A stretch of 64,000 bases of DNA from Oncomelania hupensis (lineage: Eukaryota > Mollusca > Gastropoda > Littorinimorpha > Pomatiopsidae). Position 1 is the first letter of the stretch. Each line of letters starts with the position of its first letter. The stretch is taken from contig CM072525.1 in the NCBI GenBank assembly GCA_036898135.1, forward strand, positions 51,716,799 to 51,780,798, given 5' to 3'. Positions 37,701 through 48,928 of this stretch are shown piece by piece. The translations under genes were made by a program, and so were the position numbers. The notes under the pieces were generated by a model. That model saw nothing but the letters and a program-made list of their open reading frames with translations, made no database searches and was not told the DNA's origin.

Positions 37701-38816
37701 CACTAAACCTAGTGCTGTCGCTGTGCGTCTACTCAACAAACTGTCGATGTCGTTCTCAATGACAAACACCGTTGTTTTAACCTTTTCAATGGACGTCTTG
37801 AAGTAGCCTATTGTCTTCATTTTGCCTCCTGGACTCTTCAAAGTAACTCTTTTGACAGGAAGTAGTTTTGGTTTTCCTATCTTTTCCCACGTCGACTTGC
37901 CCATGACGTTTACGTCTGCGCCTGTGTCTATCTTGAAGTTGATTTTGAACCCGCCAAGATTCAGATCTACCCTCCAAGGTGGTTCATCAGATTCCACTGT
38001 TTCTACGAAGAATATTTCTTCTTCTGTTTCTGTATCTGACGTGTGGACTTCATCCATCATTTCCTTTCTAGGCTTAGTTTTGCAAACCTTTGCAAAATGT
38101 GACACCTTCCCACACTTGTGGCATTTATGACCATGTGCTGGACACCTTCCTTTAACATGAGATGATCCGCACTTGCCGCAGTGTTGTCTTGACTGTCTTT
38201 GGTCTCTGTTTTCATGCTTTTCTTCTTTCTGTTTGTTTCCGTATGAGAACTTCTTCTTGCCGCGTACGCCGTCAACACTGGCAGTAGCAGTAACTTTTCG
38301 CTGCTGTTCTATGTCATGTTTCACTTGTTCATGCTGTCTTGCCAGCTGTATGGCTGTCTTCAAAGTCAGTTCATTCTGAAGTTGAAGTTTCTCAGAAATT
38401 TCTTTGTCAAGCAAGCCTAGTACCAGTCTATCTCTAATGCTTTCCTCTTTGTTTGGAAATTCTGCATGTTCTGCAAGTTCGTACAAGCTTCTTACGTACT
38501 GTTCTACGGTTTCTTCTTCTTTTTGATCACGCCTATGGAATGTTGCTCGAACATGAATGACGTTTCTTTGAGGTATGAAATGTTCGTCGAACGCTTTCAA
38601 CACTTTGTCATAGTCCTTTCGGTCATTCTCATTTAGATTAAACTGTGCAAAAAGTCTGTCAGCATCAGCCCCCATCGAGTACAACAAGCTAGCGACCTGG
38701 ATTTCAGAATCTTCTTTTGCAAGTTTTGATGCAAGTCTGAAGCGATTGAAACGTTCTTTCCACGCCGGCCATGCCGCTGGGTCATGAAACGTAAACGGTT
38801 GTGGCGGTTTAAACAT
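34719..38816 (-). pseudogene. Gag-Pol of the Mag-like element
   Basis: ATG at 38816. Gag is followed by two zinc knuckles (CGKCGSSHVKGRC, CHKCGKVSHFAKVC), protease (IDTGADVNVM), and RT (KLDAQSGFWQIPLDP, PFGISSAPEIFQ, CYFDDILCHS). At about 36965 the frame jumps from the RT end (SLPEPSD) into mid RNase H (TLTQAEMRYAQIEKECLASV). This loses the RT connection and the first RNase H Asp. Integrase follows, with its zinc finger (CHMGITKCRERANRSVWWPH, CRHCLEK) and D-35-E (VSDNGRQF ... QSNGEAE). An in-frame TAG at about 35937 cuts it. The C-terminal part (YIVRTRDGELRRNRKHLRLR, 34719-35105) is separated by the SINE at 35172. Confidence 0.92.
35172..35608 (+). mobile_element. tRNA-derived SINE (family B), full length
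   Basis: The head (35172-35247) has an A box (tggtctaatgg) and a B box (gggttcgagccc). Its anticodon loop reads GTG, so a tRNA-His origin is possible. The body of about 330 bp ends gcgctatataaatatcc with a (TTATC)n tail. It lies inside the integrase C-terminus of the gypsy element and is therefore younger than it. Other copies: 24292 (-), 25870 (+), 59500 (-). Confidence 0.92.
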
Positions 38817-38912
38817 TTTTTTTGCAAAGTTTTTACTTAGCTTTCAACGATGAATTCGTCGAACAGAGCAGGTTATTCCAATCAGCAAAGCGTTAGGAAC
38901 ACTCTGACACCA

Positions 38913-39155
38913 TGTTTTATGGCGAAGATAGCGAGTGGAACAGGCGTGATCAATATTTTGTCAGACATCCAACTAATACAATGGAGACATCATTTTAGAC
39001 CCGTGCGGGAAGTTACTTTATTTTCTTAAGCCCTGCGCATGTCTGCATAGATTACCATGACTCATGGTAAAGGGTAAATAACATATACTAAAATGAACGG
39101 TATCATAAGGTAGCGATTGCGTCCCCTATAACGCTTACAACTACTTTCCATTACA
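38913..39155 (-). repeat. 5' LTR of the Mag-like element
   Basis: A 243-bp LTR. The primer binding site and leader follow it on the minus strand, then the gag ATG about 97 bp in. Confidence 0.92.
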
Positions 39156-39160
39156 GACCT

Positions 39161-41917
39161 GGTTTGGGCAGACTGGTGACGAGGGTAAATGCTCTGCTTT
39201 AACCCCTTCTGGCTACTCTGTATGTTCTTTGCCTCGCTTAAATCGCGGTGGTGGCCTCGCTATCATTTACAGAAACAGTCTGTCCCGTCACCTTGGCTTC
39301 ATTACAGACTTCGCAGTCACTCACTCGTCCTTTGAAGTTGTTCACCTTAGCCTGTCCGTTCCACAGCAGAACATTCACTTCATATGCATATATCACACCT
39401 TTCCAAGCAAGAAAAATAAATTAACTGATGCAATTTTCCACCAAGAATTTCCAGTCCTGCTTGATTATTGCAACACTGTCAGGAACATACATAGTTTTAG
39501 GAGACATTAACTTTCACTTTGACCAACCCCAGCAATCTTCCACCTAAAAAATGATTGAACTTTTAGATCAGTTTAGTCTTTCTCAGTCAGTCACAGAACC
39601 CACCCACAGCCGTGGTCACATCATAGATTGGGTTATGCATAGACCTCAGGATAATGTTGTTAGATCAACTTCAGTTACCCAGGAATTAACATCTCACCAT
39701 TTCTGTGTCATGTGCGAACTAAGCGTCGCAGCCCCCTCTCCTCCCCCATGTTCAGGGAGGCTCGCAGCCTGCGTACCATGGATAGGGATACTTTCAAGCA
39801 AGAGCTTACCGCTAAAGTGACCCCAGAACTATGCCCCACTGTGGATCAGCTGAATAGTACACTTCATGCGGTGCTTGATCGGCACGCTCCCGTGGCCCAG
39901 AAAAAGGTCAAGGCAACTCGCTCAGCACCCTGGTACGAGTCTATTAAGGACGAGCTCTCCGAGGCGAAGAAACACCGACGCAAAGCTGAGAAAAAGTGGC
40001 TCAACTCGGGTTTAGAAGTCAGCATGTAGATTTTCACCGCTGCAAAAAAAAAAACGGGTCACTAAAATAGTCCAGACTGCCAAAACCCGGTACTTTAGCG
40101 ACAGAATTAGCAGCAGCGAAACTTGTAAACAGTTGTTCGACATTTGCAATCAGCTAAGGGGTAAGAGCAATGCAACATCACTCCCATCCACACATCCAGC
40201 ATGTCAGCTCCCAGATGTATTTTGTAATTATTTCACACAGAAAGTGGCTGACATAAAGGCCGCTCTTGATAGCCATGAGATCCCACTCATTAACCCATTC
40301 TCACCTTCCCTCACCACCGCAAAGATGGAAGTTTTTCAACCAATAACAGAGCAAGAAGTCAAGAAAGTCATCTTAAGCTCAAAACCAACATCTTGCTCTC
40401 TCGACCCCATTCCTACCCCCATGTTGATACAGAATCTTGATCCTCTACTCCCGACCATTACCCACATTATCAACGAGAGTCTGTCCTCTGGTGTTGTTCC
40501 GTCTGTGTTCAAAGCGGCTGTCATCAAACCCCTCCTTAAAAAGCCAAGTTTAGACAAAAATAATCTAAACAACTATAGACCTGTTTCAAACCTCTCCTTC
40601 CTGTCCAAAGTCATAGAAAAAATTGTTCTCAAACAACTGTTTGCCTACCTATATGATAACGCTTTACTTTGCCCCAACCAGTCTGCCTACCGACCCTTCC
40701 ACAGCACTGAGACAGCCCTCCTAAAGGTAACCAATGATCTGTTGCTTGCCTCAGATAATGGTAACGTCTCCGTTCTCACCTTATTAGACCTCTCAGCCGC
40801 CTTTGACACAGTCGAACATCACATTCTCTTTAACACTCTTCAACACTTCTTTGGAATCTCTGGCTCGGTCCTGGCTTGGTTCAACTCATATCTTTCTTAC
40901 AGATCACAAGCAGTAACTGTCGATGGCTGTTTCTCCTGCACAGCAGACTTGGTGTGAGGCGTGCCTCAGGGTTCCGTTTTAGGGCTGGTGTTATTCACTC
41001 TGTACACCAAGCCACTGCTTCTCCTGCTTAGAAAGCATGCTGTTGAGAGTCAGTCATTTGCAGACGACACACAACTGTATAAATCCACCGCCCCCTCTCT
41101 CATTAATTCCACTGTTCAGACTTTGGATAACTGCATCACAGACATTAAGTCATGGATGACACTCAACAAGCTTAAGCTTAATGACGATAAAACCGAAGCC
41201 CTCCTCATTCACAAGCACAACACCTCCTCCTCCATCTCGCCTCTCCCAACATCGCTTACAGTAGGGACAACAAACATTCAGTTCTCATCCTCAGCAAGAA
41301 ATCTCGGCTTCATTCTCTCCGATGACCTGTCCCTCAACAACCACATCTCCAACGTCTGTCGCTCTGCATACACAGCCATACGCCAAATCAGCTCCTTTCG
41401 CCACTATCTTACAGTCCCTGCCACCAAAACCCTAGTCTGCACTCTCGTCCTTTCTCGTCTTGACTATTGCAACTCTCTCCTTGCTGGCTCCCCAAAACAT
41501 ATCATTGACAAACTACAAAAGTTTCAGAACTCAGCAGCTAGACTAGTATTCCGAGCTAAGAAACGCGATCACATCACACCTCTACTACATTCCCTTCACT
41601 GGCTTCCTGTGCAAGCACGCATAGAGTACAAACTCTCTGTTCTCTGTCACAACTTCTTCACAGATTCTTGTCCTTCCTACCTTGCTGATCTACTGTCTGT
41701 CTACTCCCCTTCACGCACTTTAAGATCTTCTGCTGACACTCGCACACTCAAGGTTCCCGTCACCCGCACTAAGACATACGACCAACGTGCATTCGCTTAC
41801 TCCGCACCAAAGCAGTGGAATTCCCTTCCCTCCCATATCCGCAACATACAATCAACACAAGCATTCAAAAACGCCCTCAGAACCCACCTCTTCAAACTGC
41901 ATTATTCAGATTGATTT
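39161..41917 (+). pseudogene. L2 LINE ORF: rest of endonuclease, RT, C-terminus
   Basis: Resumes in the endonuclease (LPRLNRGGGLAIIYRNSLSR; LGDINFHFD; RGHIIDWVM). After frame changes near 39480, 39725 and 40030 comes [55 protein letters not shown]. An in-frame TGA (40956-40958) lies just before VPQGS. The C-terminus ([18 protein letters not shown]) ends FKLHYSD and a stop at 41915-41917. RT motifs are intact, so decay is moderate. Confidence 0.9.
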
Positions 41918-42012
41918 GTATCCCGCTGCCATTCTCTCATCTTTTGTCTATGTCTGATCCGTAAGTGTATACACGGCTGTAAATATTTATACTGGTTTTT
42001 TTTCCTGGACCT

Positions 42013-43552
42013 TGTCACGACTGGCTAGTTTTAACTCTGCTTGTTGACCATTTAGCCATGTGTAGTCTTTGTAACAGTAGAGAAGTTAGACTATTACACA
42101 GCAGCAATTAAATTACACAGTAAACCACACACAGCGAGCGAGCCACCCACATCGCAGTGAGTCAGCACTTGAGTTTTGAATCGGACCGTTTTAACCAATC
42201 AGAGCAGGCTCAGTGGGTAGAGCAGTTTTGACTGTGTCAGAGCCTAACACAGTTTGAATCAGTCGTGTGTGAGACGAGGTAGAGTCAACATCTCCACAGC
42301 TAGAGAAATCTCTACACTCATAGACCAGGAAGCAGGACTTAGAATCTTAGAATTCTCTCAAGTCATCACGGGCCTGAACTTGTCAAACAGGTAAATGAAC
42401 ACCCTTCTGTTTCATCGTGATATATTTATATTATTGTTGAAATTATGTTTGAAGAATTTGCTATGCATAAATGTGAATTGTTAATCCGAATTTGCGGGAC
42501 CACGTGGAAGAGCCGACCACGAGGCGAAACACGACCGGTTGCGCCGCCATGTTGTATCCCGTACGGAACCACTGTTGTTTAACTTATATGTATGTTTGCA
42601 GACCAGTGGCTGTACCACTGAATGTTTATATTATTATTAATTCTGTATGTGTATAGTTAGACACGATTTATATTTATGTATGTATAGGAATTTAGAGTGA
42701 GATTCCAGTGGAACCCGGAAGTAGCAGAATGTTCGTCGCTTATGTATAGAGATGTGGAGCTATCACTGAGGGCTACTTGGCTTTCAGTGAGATGCTCTGC
42801 ACAAACCGATTATTCAGGGTTGTGCAGAATTTCGTCTCTTATATTACAGACGAGCAGGCGAGCTATCCCGAGCTATCCCGAGCTATCCTGTGCGTCCCAC
42901 TCCACAGAAACGACTAGTTGGTTGAGGAACCTCTACCGCACAAGACGGAAAGAGCTACCCTGAAGAAACACCCTGTCAGACCCCACAGCGTGGCAAGGGA
43001 ACCCAACTACACAACGACAAAGGTGTACCAGAAGCTACCTCACAGAAGGACTTCGAACACCCCACACATGAGTTAAGTGCATAAGGCGAAGGTGCACTTA
43101 AACTGATCATAACAGGACCACAGTAGTCCAACTCTTCAGAAACTGTAAAACGGACCACAGTAGTCCAAATCTACATGAGATATAAGAGCAAGTGCCCGAG
43201 GAAGAAATAACATTTGCCTAGACTATCAGCGATCGAACTATTAGCATTGAAAGAGACATTTTAAGTTAGATTAGTACTTAGAGAACCTTGTATAGAGTAG
43301 AAGAAATAAATGTGTGATTTTAACTGTTATCAAGTGGCTGGACTACATATGATTCATAGCCGTGTGAAAGCTAGTGTGACAGTAATCTTTTACCATTTTT
43401 CTATCTATTTCTGTACCCCAACCTTAACACAGAACGAGCTAAACAAATAAATTTATTAAAGTAATTCATAGGGTGACGTACTAGCAGTTCCCACCGAATA
43501 AACGTGAGGGTCCATAATTCCATTGTGCAGAGCCCATAAACCCCACGTGACA
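42013..43552 (+). repeat. 5' LTR of the Gmr1-like element
   Basis: 1540 bp. Compared with the 3' LTR I see about three substitutions and one fewer copy of a 10-bp unit (gagctatccc, near 42860). It contains a Kozak-less short ORF at 42697 that I do not regard as a gene. Confidence 0.95.
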
Positions 43553-43645
43553 CTTTAATTGGCGAGCCTAGCTAGGATCTGTGTATAATAGGAATTGGGT
43601 ATAACCGGACCTAAGTACAATAAAATTAGATAACAGTAGTAGTAG

Positions 43646-44690
43646 TAGAATAACTTACATACATACCCAATCGTAGTACCGACGACGCTACTCTGACGCT
43701 TCTCCACAATGCGTATGATCACTTAGAGACCCCTGGTTCCTTTGTCCGCATTCTATTTATAGACTTTTCTTCTGCTTTCAATACCATACAGCCACACCTC
43801 ATGGCTCAGAAGCTTTTGTCTTACACTGTCCCTCCTAGACTCGTCCTGTGGATCGTTCACTTCCTCGTGTCCAGATCTCAGGTTGTCCGCTTTCACTCTG
43901 CTGTCTCATCTCTCAAACAAACGTCCACAGGAGCTCCTCAGGGTACGGTTCTTTCTCCGGTACTTTTCACGCTCTACACAAACGACTGCAGAGGAACTGA
44001 TGCCTCACCGGTCATAAAGTACTCGGATGACTCTGCCCTTGTGGACCTGTCCAATTCAAATGCTGTGTATTTCTCTGCAGTTGATAGGTTCAGCTCCTGG
44101 TGCAAACAAAACTATCTGGACTTAAATGTCAAGAAAACTAAGGAACTGGTCATTGACTTTCGTAAAAACAACACTCTCATTCAAGACCTTGTCATTGATG
44201 GTGTTACAGTCGAGAGAGTCACCCAATACAAATACCTGGGAACCATCATTGACGAGAAACTGAACTTCACTGCAAACACCCAGGCCATACACAAAAAATG
44301 TCAGTCTAGAATTTACTGCCTTCAAAAACTTCGAAATCTCCAAGTCAGTAGCCGCATCCTTCAGACCTTTTACTCTTCTTTTATTGAGTCCGTTCTTACC
44401 TTTTCTTTTATCTGCTGGTATGGAAGTTTGTGTGTAAAAAACAAAAGTATTCTGGATCGAGTAGTGAACGTCTGTGGGAGGGTTGTGGGAGTGAAACAAG
44501 AGAGTCTGCAGGTGTTGTATGAAAGACGTGTTGTGCGGAAAGCTATTTGCTTTGTGCTGGATAGCACTCATGTGCTTGCGCACCACTTCCAGCTCCTGCC
44601 TTCTGGAAGGCGCTACCAAACACCAAGGGTCAGAACTCTCAGAATGAAAAACAGTTTTATTCCAAAGGCTGTCTCATTACTTAACAAATG

Positions 44691-44725
<35 letters not shown>

Positions 44726-44941
44726 GTTTGCCCAAAATAATCTCATTTCACATTTTTTTAATGTTAGCATGCATAAGTGTAATTCCATTCATATGTGACT
44801 GTGCATTTTTATCCTCATTGTCATTATGATTGTTGTTATTATTATTGTGATGTTTATTCCTTGTTGATTGTAATTGTACACCACAATGTAATTTCTTGTA
44901 AAAGATAATAAAGTTGTCTTATCTTATCTTATCTTAGAATA
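43646..44941 (+). pseudogene. Rex1-like LINE, 5'-truncated, inside the LTR element
   Basis: The insert 43653-44934 is flanked by tagaata (43646-43652, 44935-44941). It opens inside RT (RSTDDATLTLLHNAY, FIDFSSAFNTI) and stays open to the stop at 44689-44691: GAPQGTVLSPVLFTLYTNDC, YSDDSALVDL, WCKQNYLDLNVKKTKELVID, ending LLPSGRRYQ and FIPKAVSLLNK. This C-terminus is that of Rex1/Babar-type LINEs of the CR1 group. A (GT)n run (44695-44721) and a (TCTTA)n tail follow. The ORF is undamaged, so the insertion is recent. Confidence 0.85.
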
Positions 44942-45203
44942 GTGTAAGAGTATAACACTGATCAGTTGTGGTGCACTATTCTTTAGTTAAAAACTTTTTT
45001 GCTTCAAATATTTTTGTGCCTGTATGTTGCATTGTTCTTTTGCAGGTTTTGCTTAAATAACTGTTGTATGCCATTTGACTCTTGTTTTATTCTATTTTTG
45101 ATTACGAATTTGATTGTCTTTGCATTGTTGTTATTGACTTGCAATATTGCTAGTGTTTTGGTATTCCACGTGATTCAGAGGTTGTTCATAGACACGTTTG
45201 GCA

Positions 45204-48150
45204 ATGTCGGACCCAGTGGCCTTGAGATTGCGCTTCAAGGAATTAGGGGAAGCTTTACACTTAGCAGGGGGAGACCTAATTGCGTATATCAATGCAGAGG
45301 TAGAGAAACAGGAGGCTAAGGCAGAGAGAGCAGCAGAGAGAGAGGCGAAGAAACTCGAAGCAGAACTGAGAAAAGCGGAATTAGAAGCAGAGCAGAAGAA
45401 GCTAGCATTAGAAGCAGAGCAAAAGAAAGCAGAGTTAGAAGCAGCAAGAGAACAGAAGAAATTAGAATTAGAAGCAGAACAGAAGAAGGTAGCAGCAGAG
45501 AGAGATGCAGAAGTTAGGAGATGGGAGTATGAGCGGGCAGAAAAAGAAAAAGAGAGGGCAGAAAAAGAAAAAGAAAGACAGCATGAGTTAGAGCTAAGAA
45601 GATTGGGATCAGGAGCTTCAAGTTCTTCCTCAACCCCTCCCCACTCAGATCAGCTAGAGGTAGCATCCAACCCTGTACAAGGAATGTCATTTCCACTGGG
45701 AACATTCAATGAGAGAGAGGAAGGTCTAGATCTCTATCTGACTAGGTTTGAGCGTCTAGCAACAGAGTACAAACTAGATCCCACTCATTGGTCTTTTAAG
45801 CTTAGTCAAGGGCTTAGAGGAAAGGCTTATGACATCTACAGTAAGCTACCGATTGACAGAGTGACTGACTATCACAAGGTAAAAGAGGCACTGCTAACGG
45901 GATTCGAACTAGCAGGAGAATGCTACCGGCAAAAGTTCCGCACCAATCGGAGAGTGAAAGGAGAGAGCTATGCGCAGTTCGCGGATCGGTTGTCCACAAC
46001 GCTGGATAAGTGGATTAGCCAGTCAGCCACGGCTAAGACGTATGATGGACTGACAGAACTGTTAGTATGGGAACAGCTACGGGAAACCATGACCCCCGAG
46101 CTGAGGACATTCTCAGTAGAGCAGGGCGCGGAAAGACTGGAAGATCTGGTCAAGGTCGCAGATAGGTACGTGGCCGCACACGGAGAAGCCAAGAGCTTCA
46201 GGCGAGACCTAAAGCCTAACGGGAAAGAGGCACAGAAACGAAGCCCTAACCGGGAAGAGCGCACCGCGAATAAGCCGAATAACCCCAGACCTGGGCAGAA
46301 TAAAGGACCCAACACGGAATTCGGGAAAAGAGGTCCTGCAGAACAGAGACGGTATTGTTCGTTCTGCAATAGAAACAATCACTCCACCGCAGAATGTTTC
46401 AAGTTGGCCGCACAACGTAGGGAAGAGCGCGAAAGCCGGCCAGCGCACAGAGTTCTAACTCAAAGCAGCGGTAACAAGCCACACACGATCGGAGATCACC
46501 CATCGGTGACAGACACGGTCAAGGTCAACGGAAAAGAAGCGAACTGTCTGTATGACACAGGTCTATCATACGACGCGATAGTAAGCGAATCTCTTGTATC
46601 GCGCGCGGACTTGACAGACAAGACAGTCGACTTACAAGGAGCAGACTTGACGAAACCGACGACTACTTGCCCAATAGCATGGATCGAAGTAGAGAGTAGG
46701 TACGTCACAGGACGAATCCAAGCAGCTGTTTTACAGAAACCCCTGTATGATCTAGTGCTAGGTTGTAGGTATGTGTTCTTAGGCACGCCCCCTAAAACTG
46801 TAGAGATAGCTGCAGTGCAAACCAGGGCCCAAGCTAAAACCCAACCACCCCAGCCCGAGTTCGCTCCGAATCCAGGACTCGAAGAGATCAAAACAGCACA
46901 GAAAGAAGACACCTCGATAGCGAAGTGCTTCCAGAAGCTACCCAAGGCGCACACACCCCCGCACAAGGGAGACTTCTACAGGGAAGAGGGAGTTCTACAT
47001 CGACAAGGAGATGGAGATCACACCCAACTAGTACTACCAGCCACCCTTCGAGCCCAAGTACTAGAATTAGGCCACAGCATGCCACTCAGCGGACACATGG
47101 GAATTGGAGCCACAGTGCAGAGAATCAGCGCACACTACTATTGGCCAGGAATCACGGAGGATGTCAAGCGCTACGTGAAATCTTGCCACAAATGTCAACG
47201 ATATTCCCCGCGACATCACACCGTACCAGTTACCTTAGGACCATCGGTAGTAGTCGGCGTGCCATTCCAGCAAGTCTCAGTAGACATAGTAGGACCACTG
47301 CCCATGACCAAGAAGCGGAACAGATTTCTACTCACACTCATCGACGCATGTACGATGTGGTGCGAAGCAGTCCCGTTGCCAGCGATCGACACCAAGAAGA
47401 TCGCAGATGCACTCATCGCCATCTTTACCAGAGTCGGATTCCCGGACAGCATTAGAACGGACAACGGATCTCAGTTCACCGGCCGCCTGATGCAAGACGT
47501 GTTCGAGTTGATACAAGTTCATCACATTCGCACACCACCATACCACCCCGCCAGCAACGGACAAGTAGAAAGACTGAATGGAACCCTTCTCACCATACTC
47601 AGGAAAGTCGCCGACGACAATCCAGAAGCGTGGGACACCTACGTGAATGCGGCACTGTTCGCATATAGAGAAACGCCCCATGCAGCCACAGGCTACACCC
47701 CGTCAACATTGCTATTCGGCAGACCTCTAGCAGGACCGCTAGAAGCCCTACGCAGAAGTTGGACGGAGGCCAAGATAGACGACACACCAAGAGGTGCCAC
47801 CAAGTACGTCGCAGACCTGCAGGAAACCCTCAAAGCAACGTGGAAGAAAGCTGGTGAAGCACTGAAGAAGGCAAGAGCCCGTCAGGCGAAGTACTACAAC
47901 CGCCACGCGAAGGACAGAGAACTGCAAGTCGGCGATCAAGTGCTACTCTTACTTCCAAGTGGAACCAACAAGCTGGACATCGCTTGGAGAGGACCGTACC
48001 GGGTGACTGCCAAGAAATCCAAGACAGTCTACCAAGTAGAGGTGAACGGGAGAGCCCGATACCACCACATCAATCTCCTCAAGAAATACACGGACCGACC
48101 AGCGACCCCCGGCACACACACATGGATGGCCATCGCCATCGCGGAAGAAG
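45204..48150 (+). CDS. Gag-protease-integrase polyprotein of the Gmr1-like element
   Basis: ATG 45204 is chosen over the TTG at 45198. Residues about 30-140 are a Glu/Lys/Ala coiled coil. The Gag core follows, with a zinc knuckle near residue 385 (CSFCNRNNHSTAEC), then a protease-like D-T-G (CLYDTG, near 449). From about 570 comes integrase: an H-H-C-C finger (GHSMPLSGHMG ... CHKCQ), D in SVDIVGPLP, RTDNGSQF, and E in NGQVERLNG (D-35-E). The C-terminal GPY/F-like module (WRGPYRV) follows. All catalytic residues are intact. No RT comes before integrase, unlike standard gypsy elements. The frame runs on to 48761 as non-native codons. Confidence 0.9.
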
Positions 48151-48761
48151 CTCATCCACAACTACAACAGCACCGCCGTACCACTGACAAATGGAACCCG
48201 GAAAATCGCCCCGGGCAAAGTTGTATGGACAGCCGAATGCGAGACAGCATTCCAAACACTCAAGGACAGAATGACATCGGCGCCAGTACTCCACCTACCC
48301 GATTTGACTCAGCCATTCGTTCTTCGCACCGACGCAAGCGACTTAGGCCTCGGAGCAGTACTGCTACAGCGCGACCCCAAGAATGCGGAGACGCTATTCC
48401 CCGTCGCCTACGCCAGCAGAAAATTGAGACCCGCCGAGACCCACTACGCCACGTCGGAGAAAGAATGTCTTGGACTAGTCTGGGCCATACAGAAATTCCA
48501 ACTCTACCTGTATGGGACCCACTTCACAGTTCAGGTGGACCATCAACCACTATCGTTCCTGGCAGCCTCCAAGTCTTTGAACTCTCGCCTGATGAGATGG
48601 GCACTCACCCTTCAGGCATACTCATTCCAAATCGAGTACATCCCGGCAAAGAGAACCACGGAGCCGACTACCTCAGTCGCCATCTCGTGGAGGACACAGC
48701 AGCTGTCGCCCACCCAACACAACTAAGGGCCACAGCACCAGAATTCGTCCCCGCCCAATAA
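48150..48761 (+). pseudogene. RT thumb and RNase H remnant after integrase
   Basis: In the +1 frame relative to integrase it reads VPLTNGTRK, KVVWTAECETAFQTLKDRM, then RNase H (VLRTDASDLGLGAVLLQ, THYATSEKECLGLVWAI, TVQVDHQPLSFL). A one-base loss near 48645 shifts the end back to frame 0 (KENHGADYLSR). The whole RT palm (LDL, YxDD) is missing, with the junction at about 48130-48165. An out-of-frame deletion there explains both the missing domain and the frame change. Confidence 0.88.
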
Positions 48762-48928
48762 AACCCTGTCACTAGTGTCCATAGCTACCTGGCACAGCAT
48801 TGCAGCTCAGGTAGAGCAACTTAACTAGTTTGTAAATAGGACCCTAGGATAGTGCAGTGTTAAACTAGGCTCTGTAGTAGAAAAAGGTCGAATCCAGTAG
48901 TCATCGCCTTTTTTCAGTTGAGGGAGCC

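Larger units (their letters stand above)
34031..39160 (-). mobile_element. Mag-like Ty3/gypsy LTR retrotransposon, minus strand
   Basis: The element is 34036-39155 with 243-bp LTRs and an exact 5-bp target duplication GACCT (34031-34035, 39156-39160). On the minus strand the primer site after the 5' LTR begins TGGTGTCAGA, compatible with a tRNA-Leu primer. A polypurine tract (aaaaaaaagggagg) precedes the 3' LTR at 34278. Gag and Pol are in the standard order (PR, RT, RH, IN) but with a deletion, a stop and a SINE insertion, so it is dead. Confidence 0.92.

Noticed and set aside
42697..43158. Small genes in the LTR (same frames repeat at 49613-50084)
   Set aside because: Present identically in both LTRs, no recognisable domain, and unlike any gypsy LTR protein.
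44122..44619. 165-codon frame on the minus strand
   Set aside because: Antisense shadow of the Rex1-like RT.
45198..45204. Start of gag at 45198
   Set aside because: The codon there is TTG; the first ATG is at 45204.
46968..47455. Alternative frames within the integrase region on either strand
   Set aside because: Shadows of the Gag-protease-integrase frame, which has all the catalytic motifs.
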